Positions 1 to 10,389 of a stretch of DNA of 64,000 nt are shown in pieces (position 1 is the first letter of the stretch; each line of letters opens with the position of its first letter). The stretch lies in NCBI GenBank assembly GCA_009761415.1, contig QUOL01000016.1:372001-436000 (forward strand), read 5' to 3'. Both the position numbers and the translations under genes were made by a program. The DNA is from Sarcomyxa edulis (Eukaryota; Basidiomycota; Agaricomycetes; Agaricales; Mycenaceae). The notes below the pieces were generated by a model. It was not told where the DNA came from, did no database searches, and was given only the letters and a program-made list of their open reading frames with translations.

Positions 1-411
1 AAGGCGAATGGGCGATCCGCCCCTGGTACCCCGTTCAATGGAGTCAATACCAGCAGTCCTCGTTTCCCTGCACCCAGCTCTCCCAACTTGATGAATCTTG
101 AACGGCCAGCCATCAATGGACCATCACCGTCTGAACGAAATATCAGACAACCACATCCTGGTATGCCACCCGCTGTGGGTTCTTATCCGCCCACTGGTTC
201 TCCCATGTCACAGGGAATCGTTCAACCACCTCCACGGACTCCCCAGATGGATGATTGGGCTGCACCTCCGCGGCCTATCAATCCTGATGCCTCCAACTCC
301 TCACGGCCGTCATCATACGTTCAGCCTCCAAGGACAAGCAGCGACCACCCACCACCATCATTCTCTCCTAATCCGAACGGTTATCCGTCTGCAGTCCGGC
401 AGCGTACGTGA
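1..411 (+). CDS. C-terminal part of a proline/serine-rich protein (5' end outside window)
   Basis: The frame is open from base 1 to the TGA at 409-411, so this is the last 136 residues of a longer protein. The visible part is low in complexity: rich in Pro, Ser, Asn and Gly, with repeated PPP and SP patches and no hydrophobic segment. It looks like the disordered tail of a signalling or regulatory protein, but no domain is visible and I do not recognise it. No intron is needed in this stretch. The stop is followed by a T-rich 3' region. Confidence 0.6.
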   Translation, partial: KANGRSAPGTPFNGVNTSSPRFPAPSSPNLMNLERPAINGPSPSERNIRQPHPGMPPAVGSYPPTGSPMSQGIVQPPPRTPQMDDWAAPPRPINPDASNSSRPSSYVQPPRTSSDHPPPSFSPNPNGYPSAVRQRT

Positions 412-1027
412 CGTTGCTGTGCTCGACGGAATGTATTACGTTCGTCCCCTCTCTGCCGGTATGATGACGCTGCTCTCTCTCGTTGTTTCTTTCGATTTCG
501 CATTATCTGTAGTTTACCATACTCTCCATACTCGCGCGTTCACTTATCGGTATGACACGGACGAAATATCTTCGCAGTACTTACGATACCCTATGCATTG
601 TTTATGCACTTTCCACGTTACGAACATTAATTTGAACATTTCGCTCAAGCTATTGCTTTGAGCTTTGGCTAGCCTTGGTGACCGGATGGTCATCCAATTG
701 CACAATCGACATTTGTCAGTGTCACGAATCGGTCACTGACCAATCACCGATTGTGACAGCGGGATATAATCGCACGTGATTGCCGGACGCGTAGTCCGTC
801 GGCTGTTCCCTTTCCTGGATGGTGCGTCTCACCGGCTTGTGTCCGGTACGGAAATATTGCTGACTGCAAACAGCTTTCCTATGGTCTAGCACGCAACACT
901 GACATCTGGTGGCCGAAATAATTCGCGCACACGGCCGTATACACCGGTATATATACCCAGCGCCATGCATCATCTTTCCAATCATTACCCACCCATACTC
1001 CGCGGTCAATCATTTCTCTAAACTATC
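412..1027. other. Intergenic region, 3' UTR then promoter of the next gene
   Basis: No convincing gene is seen. The first 250 bases are T-rich and are probably 3' untranslated sequence. A hairpin lies at 720-758, and a TATA-like stretch (TATATA) near 948 lies about 75 bases before the next start codon. Confidence 0.5.
720..758. repeat. Imperfect inverted repeat (hairpin)
   Basis: The arm TGTCACGAATCGGT (720-733) is mirrored by ACCGATTGTGACA (746-758). One extra base in the left arm is the only defect. It lies between two genes and could be a terminator structure or a fragment of a small inverted-repeat element. Confidence 0.5.
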
Positions 1028-1749
1028 ATGCACGATCAAAAACCCCAAGGGCCTTTCAGATTCTCTGGAAGCTCGTCTTTCGACTACTCTATGCCCGAGC
1101 ATCATGCCTGGCGTTATGAAAGAATGCCCTTCAACCATTTCTACCGTCGCGGTCGCGGTGGCTCTCGTATCCTCTGGTTCCTCATCGGTGTAGGTACCGC
1201 AACGTGGTGGAGTTGCCATAAGGAGGCGCACTCTAATGGGCGGTATTTCTCGCATTGCTATAATCCCCACATCCGCCCGGGTCCCCCGCCACCGGTAGAC
1301 AACAACGCGAACTCGCTTGCGAACCGTCAATGGCAGGAAAGATTGCGCAATTTCAATAATATGCCACCTGCTACGAGCTCCCCTCTTCCGCCTCCAGGTG
1401 TGCAGTGGGGTTTCGGTCAACAGTCACAAGCACAACAGTGGGAGGAGGAAAAGGAGAGAATGTGGGCTCTGGGTAGACAAGCCGGGGATAGCGTTCGTTC
1501 TTCTCCCTGTCCGTGATACTTCTTCTCATTGATGGGGTCTTCAAGCAGATGGCAGAAATGTCGGAGACGACACTCGAATCAATATTGACTACCGTCGAGG
1601 CATTGCGCTCCGTGAGTTCCTAGTCGACCAACCATATCCTTACTCAGTGACTCCCACAGAAATTGGCTGAACATCGTGCTGAGAGAGCAGCGGATAAGTC
1701 GCACGAGCCCCGCCGTCATAACGAACACGTCTTTACACCCAAACACTAG
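1028..1749 (+). CDS. Small single-pass membrane protein whose last exon is interrupted by a transposon
   Basis: Three exons fit: 1028-1492, 1549-1611 (or from 1546) and 1660-1749, with GT-AG introns and a continuous frame of 205 residues. A short hydrophobic stretch (ILWFLIGVGTATWW, about residues 46-60) suggests one membrane pass. It is followed by a Pro-rich linker and a charged helical C terminus. From base 1691 the exon runs into the left terminal repeat of the KDZ element, so the last 19 or so residues and the stop codon are transposon sequence. The original tail lies at 15656-15720: joining 1660-1690 to it keeps the frame and gives a coiled-coil-like end (ERAERQKLLDKQLEDEKN), about 207 residues in total. 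Function is unknown. Confidence 0.7.
1683..1690. repeat. Left target-site duplication
   Basis: GAGAGCAG, identical in sequence and orientation to 15648-15655. The flanking bases differ (A before the left copy, C before the right copy), so the duplication is exactly 8 bp. From memory, 8 bp duplications are reported for Zisupton/KDZ transposons. Confidence 0.85.
1691..1743 (+). repeat. Left terminal inverted repeat
   Basis: It matches the reverse complement of 15595-15647 at 42 of 53 positions without gaps. The best preserved parts are GCCGTCATAAC (1712-1722) and TACACCCAAA (1734-1743). It also codes for the transposon-derived C terminus of the interrupted host gene. Confidence 0.85.
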
Positions 1750-1769
1750 GTCAGCCCGCTGCACTCTCA

Positions 1770-3170
1770 GACATATGGTTGACTTTGACCATAATATCTG
1801 CACAAAGCAGCTGTAGTAGAGGTATATATGGTTGGTGTAGTCCTTAGCTTATGAAACGGTAGAAATTGACCATACTCGTGTCAGAGCTCACAGCCGGGTT
1901 CTTTCAATACGGTTGTCGATTACCATATCCCATAGGAGGGGACATATAGTGAGCTTCTACCATACCTGCCGGCCTCTGCATATAGCTGAACCCCACCATA
2001 GAATCCAGATCTGGAGGTATAGTCATCAACCACCATACCTCGTAGAACTGCTCCGTACGGTGCGCCTTCACCATACCTTGTAGGACCAATCCGTACGGTG
2101 GGCTCCCACCATACCTCATAGGACCACTCCGTACAGTGCGTCTCCACCGTACCTTGGAGGACTGGCGCTCCGCATTCCATACGGTGAGTTTTCGACAAAC
2201 GGTCAGCTTCTACTATACCTGCTGACTTTTGCATATAGCTGAACCTCACCATAGAGTCCGTATTTGGAGGTATAGTCATCAACCACCATACCTCGTAGAA
2301 CTGCTCCGTACGGTGCGCCTTCACCATACCTTGTAGGACCAATCCATACGGTGGGTTCCCACCGTACCTTGTAGGACTGCTCCACATTCAATACGGTGCA
2401 CTTTCACCATACTTTATGGAACCCTCTGTACGGTGAGTTTTCACCATGCCTCGTAACCCTCCGTATAGTGATAAACCACCATATTCACTGGTTTCCGCAC
2501 ATAGCTGATATCCACCATATAGCTTGTCCCTCAAAGTGATAGTTGTCAGCCACCGTACCTCGTGGGACTCCTTTGTACGGTGTGCTTCCACTATATCTGA
2601 TGGCTCTGTGATCTTTCAGTTGTCAATCACCATACCTCAAAGAGTGGTACCTCCCGCTTGTATGGTGAGCCTCCACTATATCTGCTACCTTCCGCATATA
2701 GCTGAAACGCACCTTATAGCTTTTGGAAGTATAGTGGGAAATCACCGTACCTTGTAGAGGTATTTTTTCTGTACGGTGAGCGTCTGTCTTATGATCTGTG
2801 TCCACCATATCTACTGACCTTTGTAGCTATAGTCGCCAAATGACTATACCTTGCAATGCCCAACTCACGGTGAGTATCTACTATATATGTTCACTACTCC
2901 TTGTTATAATCACATGGGCACTACAATATGCGGTGCGATGGGGCACCGGGCTGTTCTCCTGATATCTATGTTCTCCTCAAGATGAGGAGAATGTATATAT
3001 ACAGGGGTCTCAGAGTTCGGCCCTCGCACTGTCATTTATTTTTATTTTTATCATTGAATTATCTAGTAGAGTCGTCTACCACCGTACTTAAGTCATGGTC
3101 ATATGGCAATTCCCCACCATATATTATACACCACTTTAGTCTATGGTGAGGCTTCACTGTAACTGCTCAA
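1770..3170. repeat. Left subterminal array of short inverted motifs
   Basis: More than twenty copies of CACCATA or CACCGTA alternate with TATGGTG or TACGGTG, so each unit of roughly 40-50 bases is itself a potential hairpin. Typical spacers are CCTTGTAGGAC and CTCCG. A higher-order tandem duplication of about 240 bp is visible: 1985-2095 is nearly repeated at 2225-2340. Open frames here are repetitive by-products, not genes. By analogy with other large DNA transposons, the motifs could be transposase binding sites; this is inference. Confidence 0.8.
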
Positions 3171-3288
3171 ATCTTAGCGGCGTTTTTATTGGTGCTTTCC
3201 CAGGAACTTAAACACGCTGAACTGGTCTTGACTCTTGGCATCGAAAATGAAAGACTATATTGTATATTAACGAGGGAAAATCACAATT

Positions 3289-4295
3289 TTATTTTGATCT
3301 CGACGCCGACACCATCATGGAAACGAGGCATTTTGCCGTCGACGAGCTTAGGCCAAACGCTCGCTGGATCGAGGCGATCCATTTGACCCGTCCAACCTCA
3401 TCAAAAATCCTTCGAAGCTCTGCCAAATCCTCCCCGTCCTTCCCAAGATCTTCCATGAACCTGCTCACATCTTCCGAAATCTCCACATCATCATTTGAGT
3501 CTGACCCGTTGCTGCCTCCTTCGAATTCGTAAGCTGATGTTGGAGTCACTGAAGCCGCAGGATAGGAGGGAGACGCTGACACGGGGTAACGCCAGGAATG
3601 GGCCAGGGCAGGCTTTGTAGGAGTGGGCATTGGAGATGGTGAAGTAGGAGTCCTAGTTGTACGATAGGGAGCGGGGGTAGGTGGTTTTGCTGTGCCGTGA
3701 GTGACCTTCTTTGTTGGCGTAGTAGAAGATGCGATTGCAGAACGGGGTAGGTAGCGATTACCTACCGCTCGAGCAACCCAGTCAAGGCCAAACGGCAGTG
3801 CGATTGACCGTAAGAAGGTGTGCTCCATGAATTCGATCGAAGATGTAGACGAAGGAATGGATTGGATGTTTGCAGAAGCAAAGACGGTGATATTGTGACT
3901 CATTGATGTTTCGTCGACAATTGATTGCGGGGGCCGTTCACCTTGAACGTGGAAAATCACGGTGCCTACACCACACATTCGATCCAATGCACACGCCTGC
4001 ACAATGGATGAGAAAAACAGCATACAGAGATATACGTCAGGATACTCACCGTGTCTTGAATGAGCTCCATACACGCTGCACGGGTAGTCTTGCGATCCTC
4101 AACCTCAGATTGCCAGTCCTTGTCAAATTTTCCCAAAGGTGGTACTTTGCCATCCGTTGACCATCCACGGGTATTACGAGCGAATTCCCCACTATAAAAA
4201 TAAGGCAACATATCTTTTGGCTGCGTATGGAGAGTTTTGGCGTAGCGGGATGCAGCATAGGTTGGTGGAGTCTTCTGCCACGGGTTGGTAGTCAT
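3289..4295 (-). CDS. Unknown transposon cargo gene, 317 residues
   Basis: Two exons fit: 4295-4050 and 3996-3289, separated by a 53-base GT-AG intron in phase 0. The N-terminal 170 residues look folded (aromatic and Cys-containing, starting MTTNPWQKTPPTYAASRY). They are followed by a Thr/Pro/Ser-rich linker, an acidic patch (SNGSDSNDDVEISEDV) and a C-terminal helical part. I do not recognise the family. An open frame extends upstream of 4295 in another phase, so a further 5' exon cannot be excluded. It lies just inside the left array and is transcribed toward it. Confidence 0.6.
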
Positions 4296-5279
4296 GACCC
4301 AGCGACGAATATCGGAAGAGATGGAAAATCAGGTGTGGGCAGATGAAGTTCGAAGCACTGCCACCGCAAAATTCCGGGCCTCCTTCCTTCTCTTCGACGT
4401 TGAGCTCATGCATTGGGAAACACTTTTCTCTACGGTGTGCCACCACATAAAGTCTCTTCTAGTATACAAGAATGAGATTGCGTATGTACTTTAGCTTACA
4501 AAATCTTAGTTTAAGCCCCAGTCAAGTCTGGGTGTTTTGACTTTTTCGGATGATGGCACTGCCACCCCACCGCAGCTACGGATCTCCTTGAGTGCAATCA
4601 TGACATTGCTTTAAAGTACCTCAGGATTCATTGAGACATGGCCCAACAATAGTGGGAACGTTGCGTGCGCAGATGGAATTCATTAATGTTTTAAATGCAT
4701 AATATTGAATTGAAAATATGTTTTAAATGCATAATACGACAGTATTCCACCCGAAGGACAGGGTTACAAGAGGAAAGGAGGTGTACAGATATAGTCATGG
4801 GCTGCAGAAGCCAAAGATATAGGGGAAGAACAATAAAAGGCCCGTGAAGCAAACATGAGGGAGCGGTTTGGGAACGAAGTGATAGATAAACATGTGGGAT
4901 ATCCTGAGCGGACTCGGAAGGGGAAATGTACCAAGGGGAGTGGGGGGAAAAGAGCAAACGTACTGGATACTGATGTTTCCCCACCTCTCGTCTACCATGC
5001 CCCTTCCCAACCCTCCCAAGACAGACAACGATTGCACAGAAGCTACAATGACTGTTAGTTAGTAAATCTGTCTGTCTGCCCAAAGATCAACGACATACCG
5101 AGCATAGCCTTTGATAGTTGTGGGGGAAGAAGAAATCAAGAGCGGAACCCAGTTGAATAAATGAGGGTCAGCTTATATGGCAGTCAGGATGCGCACGGAC
5201 CAGCTCTGCAATGTTTGGGTCTGATGTCTTCACACGTGGTGTCGGTGGCAACCTTCCGAGTCGGCGAGGAAAGCTCAGC
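4296..5279. other. Intergenic region inside the transposon
   Basis: It separates two divergent cargo genes and probably holds both promoters. The only structure seen is a 17-base direct repeat, TGTTTTAAATGCATAAT, at 4687-4703 and 4719-4735. Open frames on the minus strand here have no splice or composition support. Confidence 0.5.
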
Positions 5280-5945
5280 ATGGCTGCAAAGACAGACACT
5301 AAGCATACACGTTATTATGCAAGGTACGCTATGATATCTTCTCGCAGCTAACTTACTATCATTCATGTCTTCTATCTCTGTAGACATCAGGCTGCGCTCC
5401 GAGAGAGCGCCCGTCAGCGATGGCATGAACGCGGAAAACATTATCGGACCACAAGACGGCTTAACAACTCACAGACATCGGAGAGTGACTCTGATTACAT
5501 ACCCGAATCTTCAGACTCTGAGTGCTCCACCAGTAGTTCCGATACCGACATGTCATACGGCTCAGATAGTTCCTTTCATCGGGGCGAGCCTCGCGGAATC
5601 GACCCATTTCTCACTGCCTACCATTCCTCCAACTGGGACGTATCCCTTCGACTTACCAGCAAATCCATACTCGCGATTATGCAAGACGAGTCGAACCTCT
5701 GGGCCGCACAATGGGGAGGGAAGCATTGTTGGCAGGACATGTATAAGTTGCTGAGCCAGGATGAAGTGGCGCAGAGAGACTCGGATATAGTTGCACATAT
5801 GGATAGAGCAGAAGACTTATTTGAGGCTTTCCATGGAGCTTGTGCCCTCATAGACTTAGATGATGAGGTTGAGTATAGTGATTTGATTACGCAACTTGAA
5901 GACGACCTTCGACTACTAGGAGAGGTGTGGACAAGCTCTCCCTAG
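5280..5945 (+). CDS. Unknown small cargo protein with a basic Arg/His N terminus, 201 residues
   Basis: Exons 5280-5323 and 5384-5945 join across a 60-base intron in phase 2. The first 50 residues are strongly basic (RYYARHQAALRESARQRWHE), resembling a nucleic-acid-binding or nuclear basic helix. Then come a Ser/Asp-rich acidic patch and a C-terminal half that looks globular, ending in an acidic helix. Basic segments of this RYY.RH type recur, from memory, in proteins beside KDZ transposases of mushrooms; the role is unknown. It ends 24 bases from the convergent coiled-coil gene. Confidence 0.65.
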
Positions 5946-5968
5946 AGATTAGAATAATTACGAAATAT

Positions 5969-8274
5969 CTATGCCATTGTGATATCGCCTCCTTCCTGAA
6001 CAACCACTTGTAAGGACTCTTCGACATCCTCTCCTGCAGTACGATGCATGGAATTGATTGAGGTCAGCATTCTATTGACCTGAAGATGTCGCACACGCTG
6101 TTCGTACTGGAGAGAACCGTAATCTGGAGCAAGAAGATCATCGACCGTGAGACACGCCGCATCGCAATATGCTTTGATGAAAAAGGCACGGGGGCGAGGG
6201 TGTAAAACCTCGCTCTTCATCGACTCGGTGATTGTGAATTTGTCGCGTGTAGATTTCACTGACCACGTCTTCCAGAAGAAAAAGTCCAGGATAGCATAAT
6301 CGATACTGCACCCACAGTGCAGATGATCTTGGTGAGGTTCCGTATTTTCTGTTGAGGACTTTGATACGAGAGAAGGGTAGCCGACCCCTTGGACCTGGAA
6401 CTTTGCATTGCCAAAGCCGTCCGATAGTTTGACGTCGCGATGTTTTTGGTGAAAGATGCAGATAATGTTTCCTCGGTTGGTTTTGAGAATATGGAGAGTG
6501 AGCCCACGGCTCGTTGTTCCTGCGCGAGGAGCGAGGTCTTGGTTCTCGCGAATTTTTCGCTTGAAATCATATGTGAGTGGAGTTTGGTTGGTCAAAAACT
6601 TAGTGATAGCCCTATCGATTTGTGCTGCGTGATATCGTGAGCAAGACTGACTATCAGGATTTGATCGAAACTCACCAGCCAGCTCAGCCTTTGCCTCAGT
6701 ATCTAAATCCTCGTAGCTGGTGGTACTTTTTTCATCTTCATCGGCTGCTTGGGTGCGCTTTCTCTTCTTCGATACTTTCTTTGTATTGACGGCCTCCTCA
6801 GTGTCGGCCTCCTCAGTTTCGGCCCTGTTGCCTCCAATGATCTGGAGAAGTGTGGCCTTTGCCCCCGCAATCGACTGCTTCAAAATTGATATCTGTTCTT
6901 CCCACTCTACGGACTCCTTCATACCCACTGATGAACGAACATCCCTTAGCGCTTCGTTGAGCGCATCCCGGAGTCCTGAAAGAATGCTCGCCTGTCCAAC
7001 TAATGTACCAGCACCTGTCAGTCGAGGTGGAAACAGTGTGTTATCCAAGCCGCTTTGTTCCCCGGTTATCAACTTCATCTCGGCATCTTCTGGACGCTGG
7101 GACATCAATTTCTTGTCAGTAGATTCCTTTCTATCAGCATTTATAGCACATACCATCTCCTTGGGCTTTGTATTCGCTTCTCTTTCGACTCTTTCTTTCT
7201 CAACACGCGCCGCCACCTCGGCAACCTCTCTCTCAACCCGTTCCTTCTCAACACGCGCCACTATCTCAGTGGCCTCTCCTTCCACCCTCTTCTGTTCGAT
7301 GTGTGCTGCTATCTCAGCAGTGTCTTTCTCAGCACGCGCCGCCACCTCATCAGTCTCTTTCTCCACCCTCTCCTTCTCAACACGCGCCGCCACCTCGGCA
7401 GCCTCTCTTTCTACCCTCTCCTTCTCAACACGCGCCGCCACCTCATCAGTCTCTTTCTCCACCCTCTCCTTCTCAACCTGCGCCGCCACCTCGGCAACCT
7501 CTCTTTCTACCCTCTCCTTCTCAACACGCGCCGCCACCTCATCAGTCTCTTTCTCCACCCTCTCCTTCTCAACCCGCGCCGCCACCTCGGCAACCTCTCT
7601 TTCTACCCTCTCCTTCTCAACACGCGCCGCCACCTCGGCAGCCTCTCTTTCGACCCTCTCCTTCTCAACACGCGCCGCCACCTCGGCAGCCTCTCTCTCT
7701 ACCCTCTCATTCTCAAGACGTGTCGCCACCTCGGCAGCCTCTCTCTCAACTCTTTCCTTCTCAACATGCACCACTATCTCAGCGGCTTCTCCTTCCATCC
7801 TCTCCTTTTCAATGCGTGCCGCCACATCAGCTGCTTCTCCCTCGACTCTTTCCCTCTCAACACGTCTTGCTTTTTCCTCTTCAACACGTACCTTCTCCTC
7901 AGTGTCTATAATGAGGATTTTTTTCTCGACTGACTTGAGCTTGGCTAAGAGAGCGTTTAATTGGGTGTCCGCGGCTGACATTGCCTCGAGAGCCTCTCGT
8001 TTAGCTTCTAAAGGGTGCGTAGATCAATAAACTTTGAACAGATTTTTGTGAGAGTCTCTACTCACGAAGACCACCACCTTTTGCACGTCGAGGGATTCGT
8101 TGAACCGCGTCGTTATTTTTCTTAGTAGAGAAATAAAGTTCCCTCGCCACTTTGACTCGACTTTGAATTTCGGACACATCTTCAAAAAAATTTAGCCATG
8201 GGGTTTAAGTTTTGTAATTGCATCGCACCTTCAGAAAGCTTTCGACGTTCATTATCTGACGGATTGGTTGTCAT
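5969..8274 (-). CDS. Long repetitive coiled-coil cargo protein, up to 732 residues
   Basis: Exons 8274-8229, 8179-8066 and 8007-5969 join in frame. The middle of the protein is about 14 tandem copies of a 16-residue unit (VEREAAEVAARVEKER), which would form a long highly charged coiled coil. A Lys/Arg-rich patch (KKRKRT) that could be a nuclear signal and a C-terminal domain of about 230 residues follow. Two in-frame stretches look like unspliced introns because they start GTATGT or GTGAGT and end CAG (57 and 51 bases, near 7097-7153 and 6630-6680); if spliced, the protein is 36 residues shorter. The C-terminal domain is not recognised. A structural or transposase-partner role is only a guess. 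Confidence 0.65.
7190..7860 (-). repeat. 48-base tandem repeat inside the coiled-coil gene
   Basis: Roughly 14 imperfect copies of a 48-base unit, each coding for 16 residues. Neighbouring units are often almost identical while distant ones differ, which indicates recent expansion by unequal exchange or slippage. All length changes keep the frame. Confidence 0.85.
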
Positions 8275-8347
8275 GTCTGGTTTTTTGAAAGTGTTGTGTT
8301 ACAAATTGTATGTGCCGGTTTGATATTTTGTCGATCAGTCACAAAAC

Positions 8348-8431
8348 CTAGTCGCAAATCCTGGTCGCGAAGCCTGGTCGCGAAGCCTGGTCGCGAAGCT
8401 TAGTCGCGAAGCCTGGTCGCGAAGCCTGAGA
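8348..8431. repeat. 13-base tandem repeat
   Basis: Six copies of CTGGTCGCGAAGC and variants, followed by a partial copy. It lies just upstream of the coiled-coil gene start (8274, minus strand) and so may fall in its promoter. Confidence 0.85.
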
Positions 8432-8799
8432 GTTTCCACACATATTATATTTGCGTAGATTGCTCCGGGCAGAGCAACATGTTTCTGAAGAATATATAAG
8501 TATGAATGGTAATTACCAAGTGACCTGGACAGATAAAAGCCACCACAACAATGAATTCTGTTGCTCGGATGTGAACGATCCCAAAGATAACGGTACAGGC
8601 CAACGTACGCGCAATGGCTCCAGTGGCACAATTGTTGCATTTTGTAACTCGATATAATTTTTCTCTAAATTTCTGGTTATCCTTCATATATATCTATTGA
8701 CTATGAGCGTAATACCATCTGCCATGGATGAGAGACAAAAAGACTCTGTACTTTACCTTGAAGTTTCGTGCAAACACTCCGAGTAATAAGCCAGAAAAA

Positions 8800-8892
8800 A
8801 AACACCCCCAGGAATCGAACCTGAGATCTGCCGATTGAAATAATTCACGTGATTTCAAACCACTACGCAGACACCACACTAACTACGCTAAG
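8800..8892 (-). tRNA. tRNA-like sequence, possibly a tRNA pseudogene or tRNA-derived element
   Basis: On the minus strand there is a perfect B box (GGTTCGATTCC), an A-box-like CTGCGTAGTGG, a pairing T stem, and a run of eight T that would end RNA polymerase III transcription. TCTGC and GCAGA could form an anticodon stem around an intron-containing loop. The 3' acceptor half (GGGTGTT) does not pair with any candidate 5' half, so an intact tRNA could not be built and the amino acid is undecided. Confidence 0.45.
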
Positions 8893-8981
8893 ACACCGAT
8901 ATGCTTGGGAGACTTTATAATGGCCATAACCTCTGGCCAGCTGATCAAAATGACAAAAATGGCGGAGTCTGACAACTGTAC

Positions 8982-9060
8982 AGTCTAATTTAGACTCAGT
9001 GATGACATCATATCGAGTAAGAAGTCTTGATTTCAAGACCTCGGACTCGATATGACATCA
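8982..9060. repeat. Nested inverted repeats
   Basis: AGTCTAA-T-TTAGACT at 8982-8996 is a perfect hairpin. Next to it, a 16-19 base arm (9000-9018) pairs with 9045-9060 apart from a 3-base insertion, and encloses a second perfect hairpin GTCTTGA-TT-TCAAGAC (9024-9039). It may be a small nested inverted-repeat element. Confidence 0.7.
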
Positions 9061-9131
9061 TTGTGACAGTTTGTGACCATCACATACAGAGCAGACACCG
9101 AATATTTCATTGAACGTTGCCTCGACGTCGA

Positions 9132-10268
9132 CTATAAAATACCTAATTGTGATCGGTATGATGCTATGAGTAAGTCTTGATCATGTGTGATCTGCTTTTG
9201 CTTCTCAAGCGCCCGTGTCGAGCTTTCCGCCTTCGCTTCAGCCTGCTTCTTCTCACCGTCGGCCTTGAGCAATTTCTCATGCAGCAGCCGTGCAGTCTCG
9301 CGTCGGGATGCAATAAGGCTGATAAACATGTTACTGAACATGTTTATGGCTTCCTCCGTTCCCTTTTTGTTGTCGCGTCGCAGGTGGGCTGATGAGTAAT
9401 GGACGAGAGGTTTGACAGCATTTGCGTGCTGCGCAGTAAAGAAAAGCCAGCAACCAGTCTCATGTGAGACTTGCTCGCACTAGAGAGATACAATAGGAGT
9501 CAAAATACACCAGCAGAAATATTGCATTAGGACTTACACGTGCAATTATCTCCTCCATACAACGTTTAAACCTCTTGGTCGACAGAGCGACGGCTGAAGC
9601 ATGAGCACGTAACTGGCTGGGACGAGGAATTCCTTGGATACCAAGGCCTAAGCATGTTGAATGAACGAACGTAAGACAACAAACTCACGAAAAACCTCGG
9701 AGCCACGTCTAGCGTAATCCACAAAACCATATACTGGGTTTGTCATGGTGACTCGTGTGCGAACTGTCTCAGGAGTACTGTGTCTCTCAGACATATCCTC
9801 GTGCTCAGCTACGGGTGGTGGTCCCAGAACTTCAGGGAACATCTCGGGATCACGAGCTGGGGGGCGGAAACCAAGAGGACTGGTTGGTAATAACGCAGTG
9901 TCAACGGTGGTGGTATAATCCTGTCAAACCTAGTCATCGAACGAATCTCTCATAATCAAGAAAATGAAATCTACCCCGACACCACTTTCAGAACTAGGTG
10001 TGTGCGGACTACCAAGATTCACGTCTGGACTTTTCAGTCGCTCGAGCTAATTGTAAAGCCAATTAGGTATGAGCTAAGATATTAGGAAAGTTTTATGACG
10101 CACCGACGGCTTTGGTGTCTGGCTTGCAACCACTTGACGAGCTGCTAGCTGTGTGTCTAGATAGACCCTGCCTTTGATGGTGTGTATGCACTGTGTCATA
10201 AGAGGGGAATTGCTGCATCGGTGACAGTGTCTGGGTTTGGACCCCTTCTTTGCGGTTGGGATAGTCAT
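9132..10268 (-). CDS. Unknown cargo protein with C-terminal coiled coil, about 308 residues
   Basis: Five exons fit by phase: 10268-10104, 10046-9975, 9920-9689, 9647-9538 and 9479-9132. The N terminus has a Cys/His-containing segment (CHRCSNSPLMTQC), the middle is Pro/Ser-rich, a compact part follows (around CEQVSHETGCWLFF), and the C-terminal 70 residues are a charged helix rich in Glu, Lys and Ala. The first exon is the least certain because another frame in the same stretch has more natural composition. The family is not recognised. It is divergent from the transposase gene with about 120 bases between start codons, so the two probably share a promoter. Confidence 0.55.
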
Positions 10269-10389
10269 GGGTGAGGCGATTGACAAAGAAGAGAAAAATA
10301 TTTGTCCCTCGAATGATATGGTAGAAAAATACCATACAAAGGATCAAAGCTAACACCGTGCATAAACCAATAGAAATTTGACACTCACC

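Noticed and set aside
1904..2808. Minus-strand frames with repeated YGG and MVKAHRTE-like peptides
   Set aside because: They are translations of the subterminal repeat array; unit length drifts and there are no splice or start signals.
4691..5083. 130-codon minus-strand frame inside the transposon
   Set aside because: It lacks neighbouring exons and crosses the likely promoter of the small basic cargo gene; no recognisable features.
6720..8030. Long plus-strand open frames rich in Ser/Thr/Phe opposite the coiled-coil gene
   Set aside because: They are antisense reflections of the 48-base repeat, which has no stop in several frames. The minus-strand frame has start, splice sites and natural composition.
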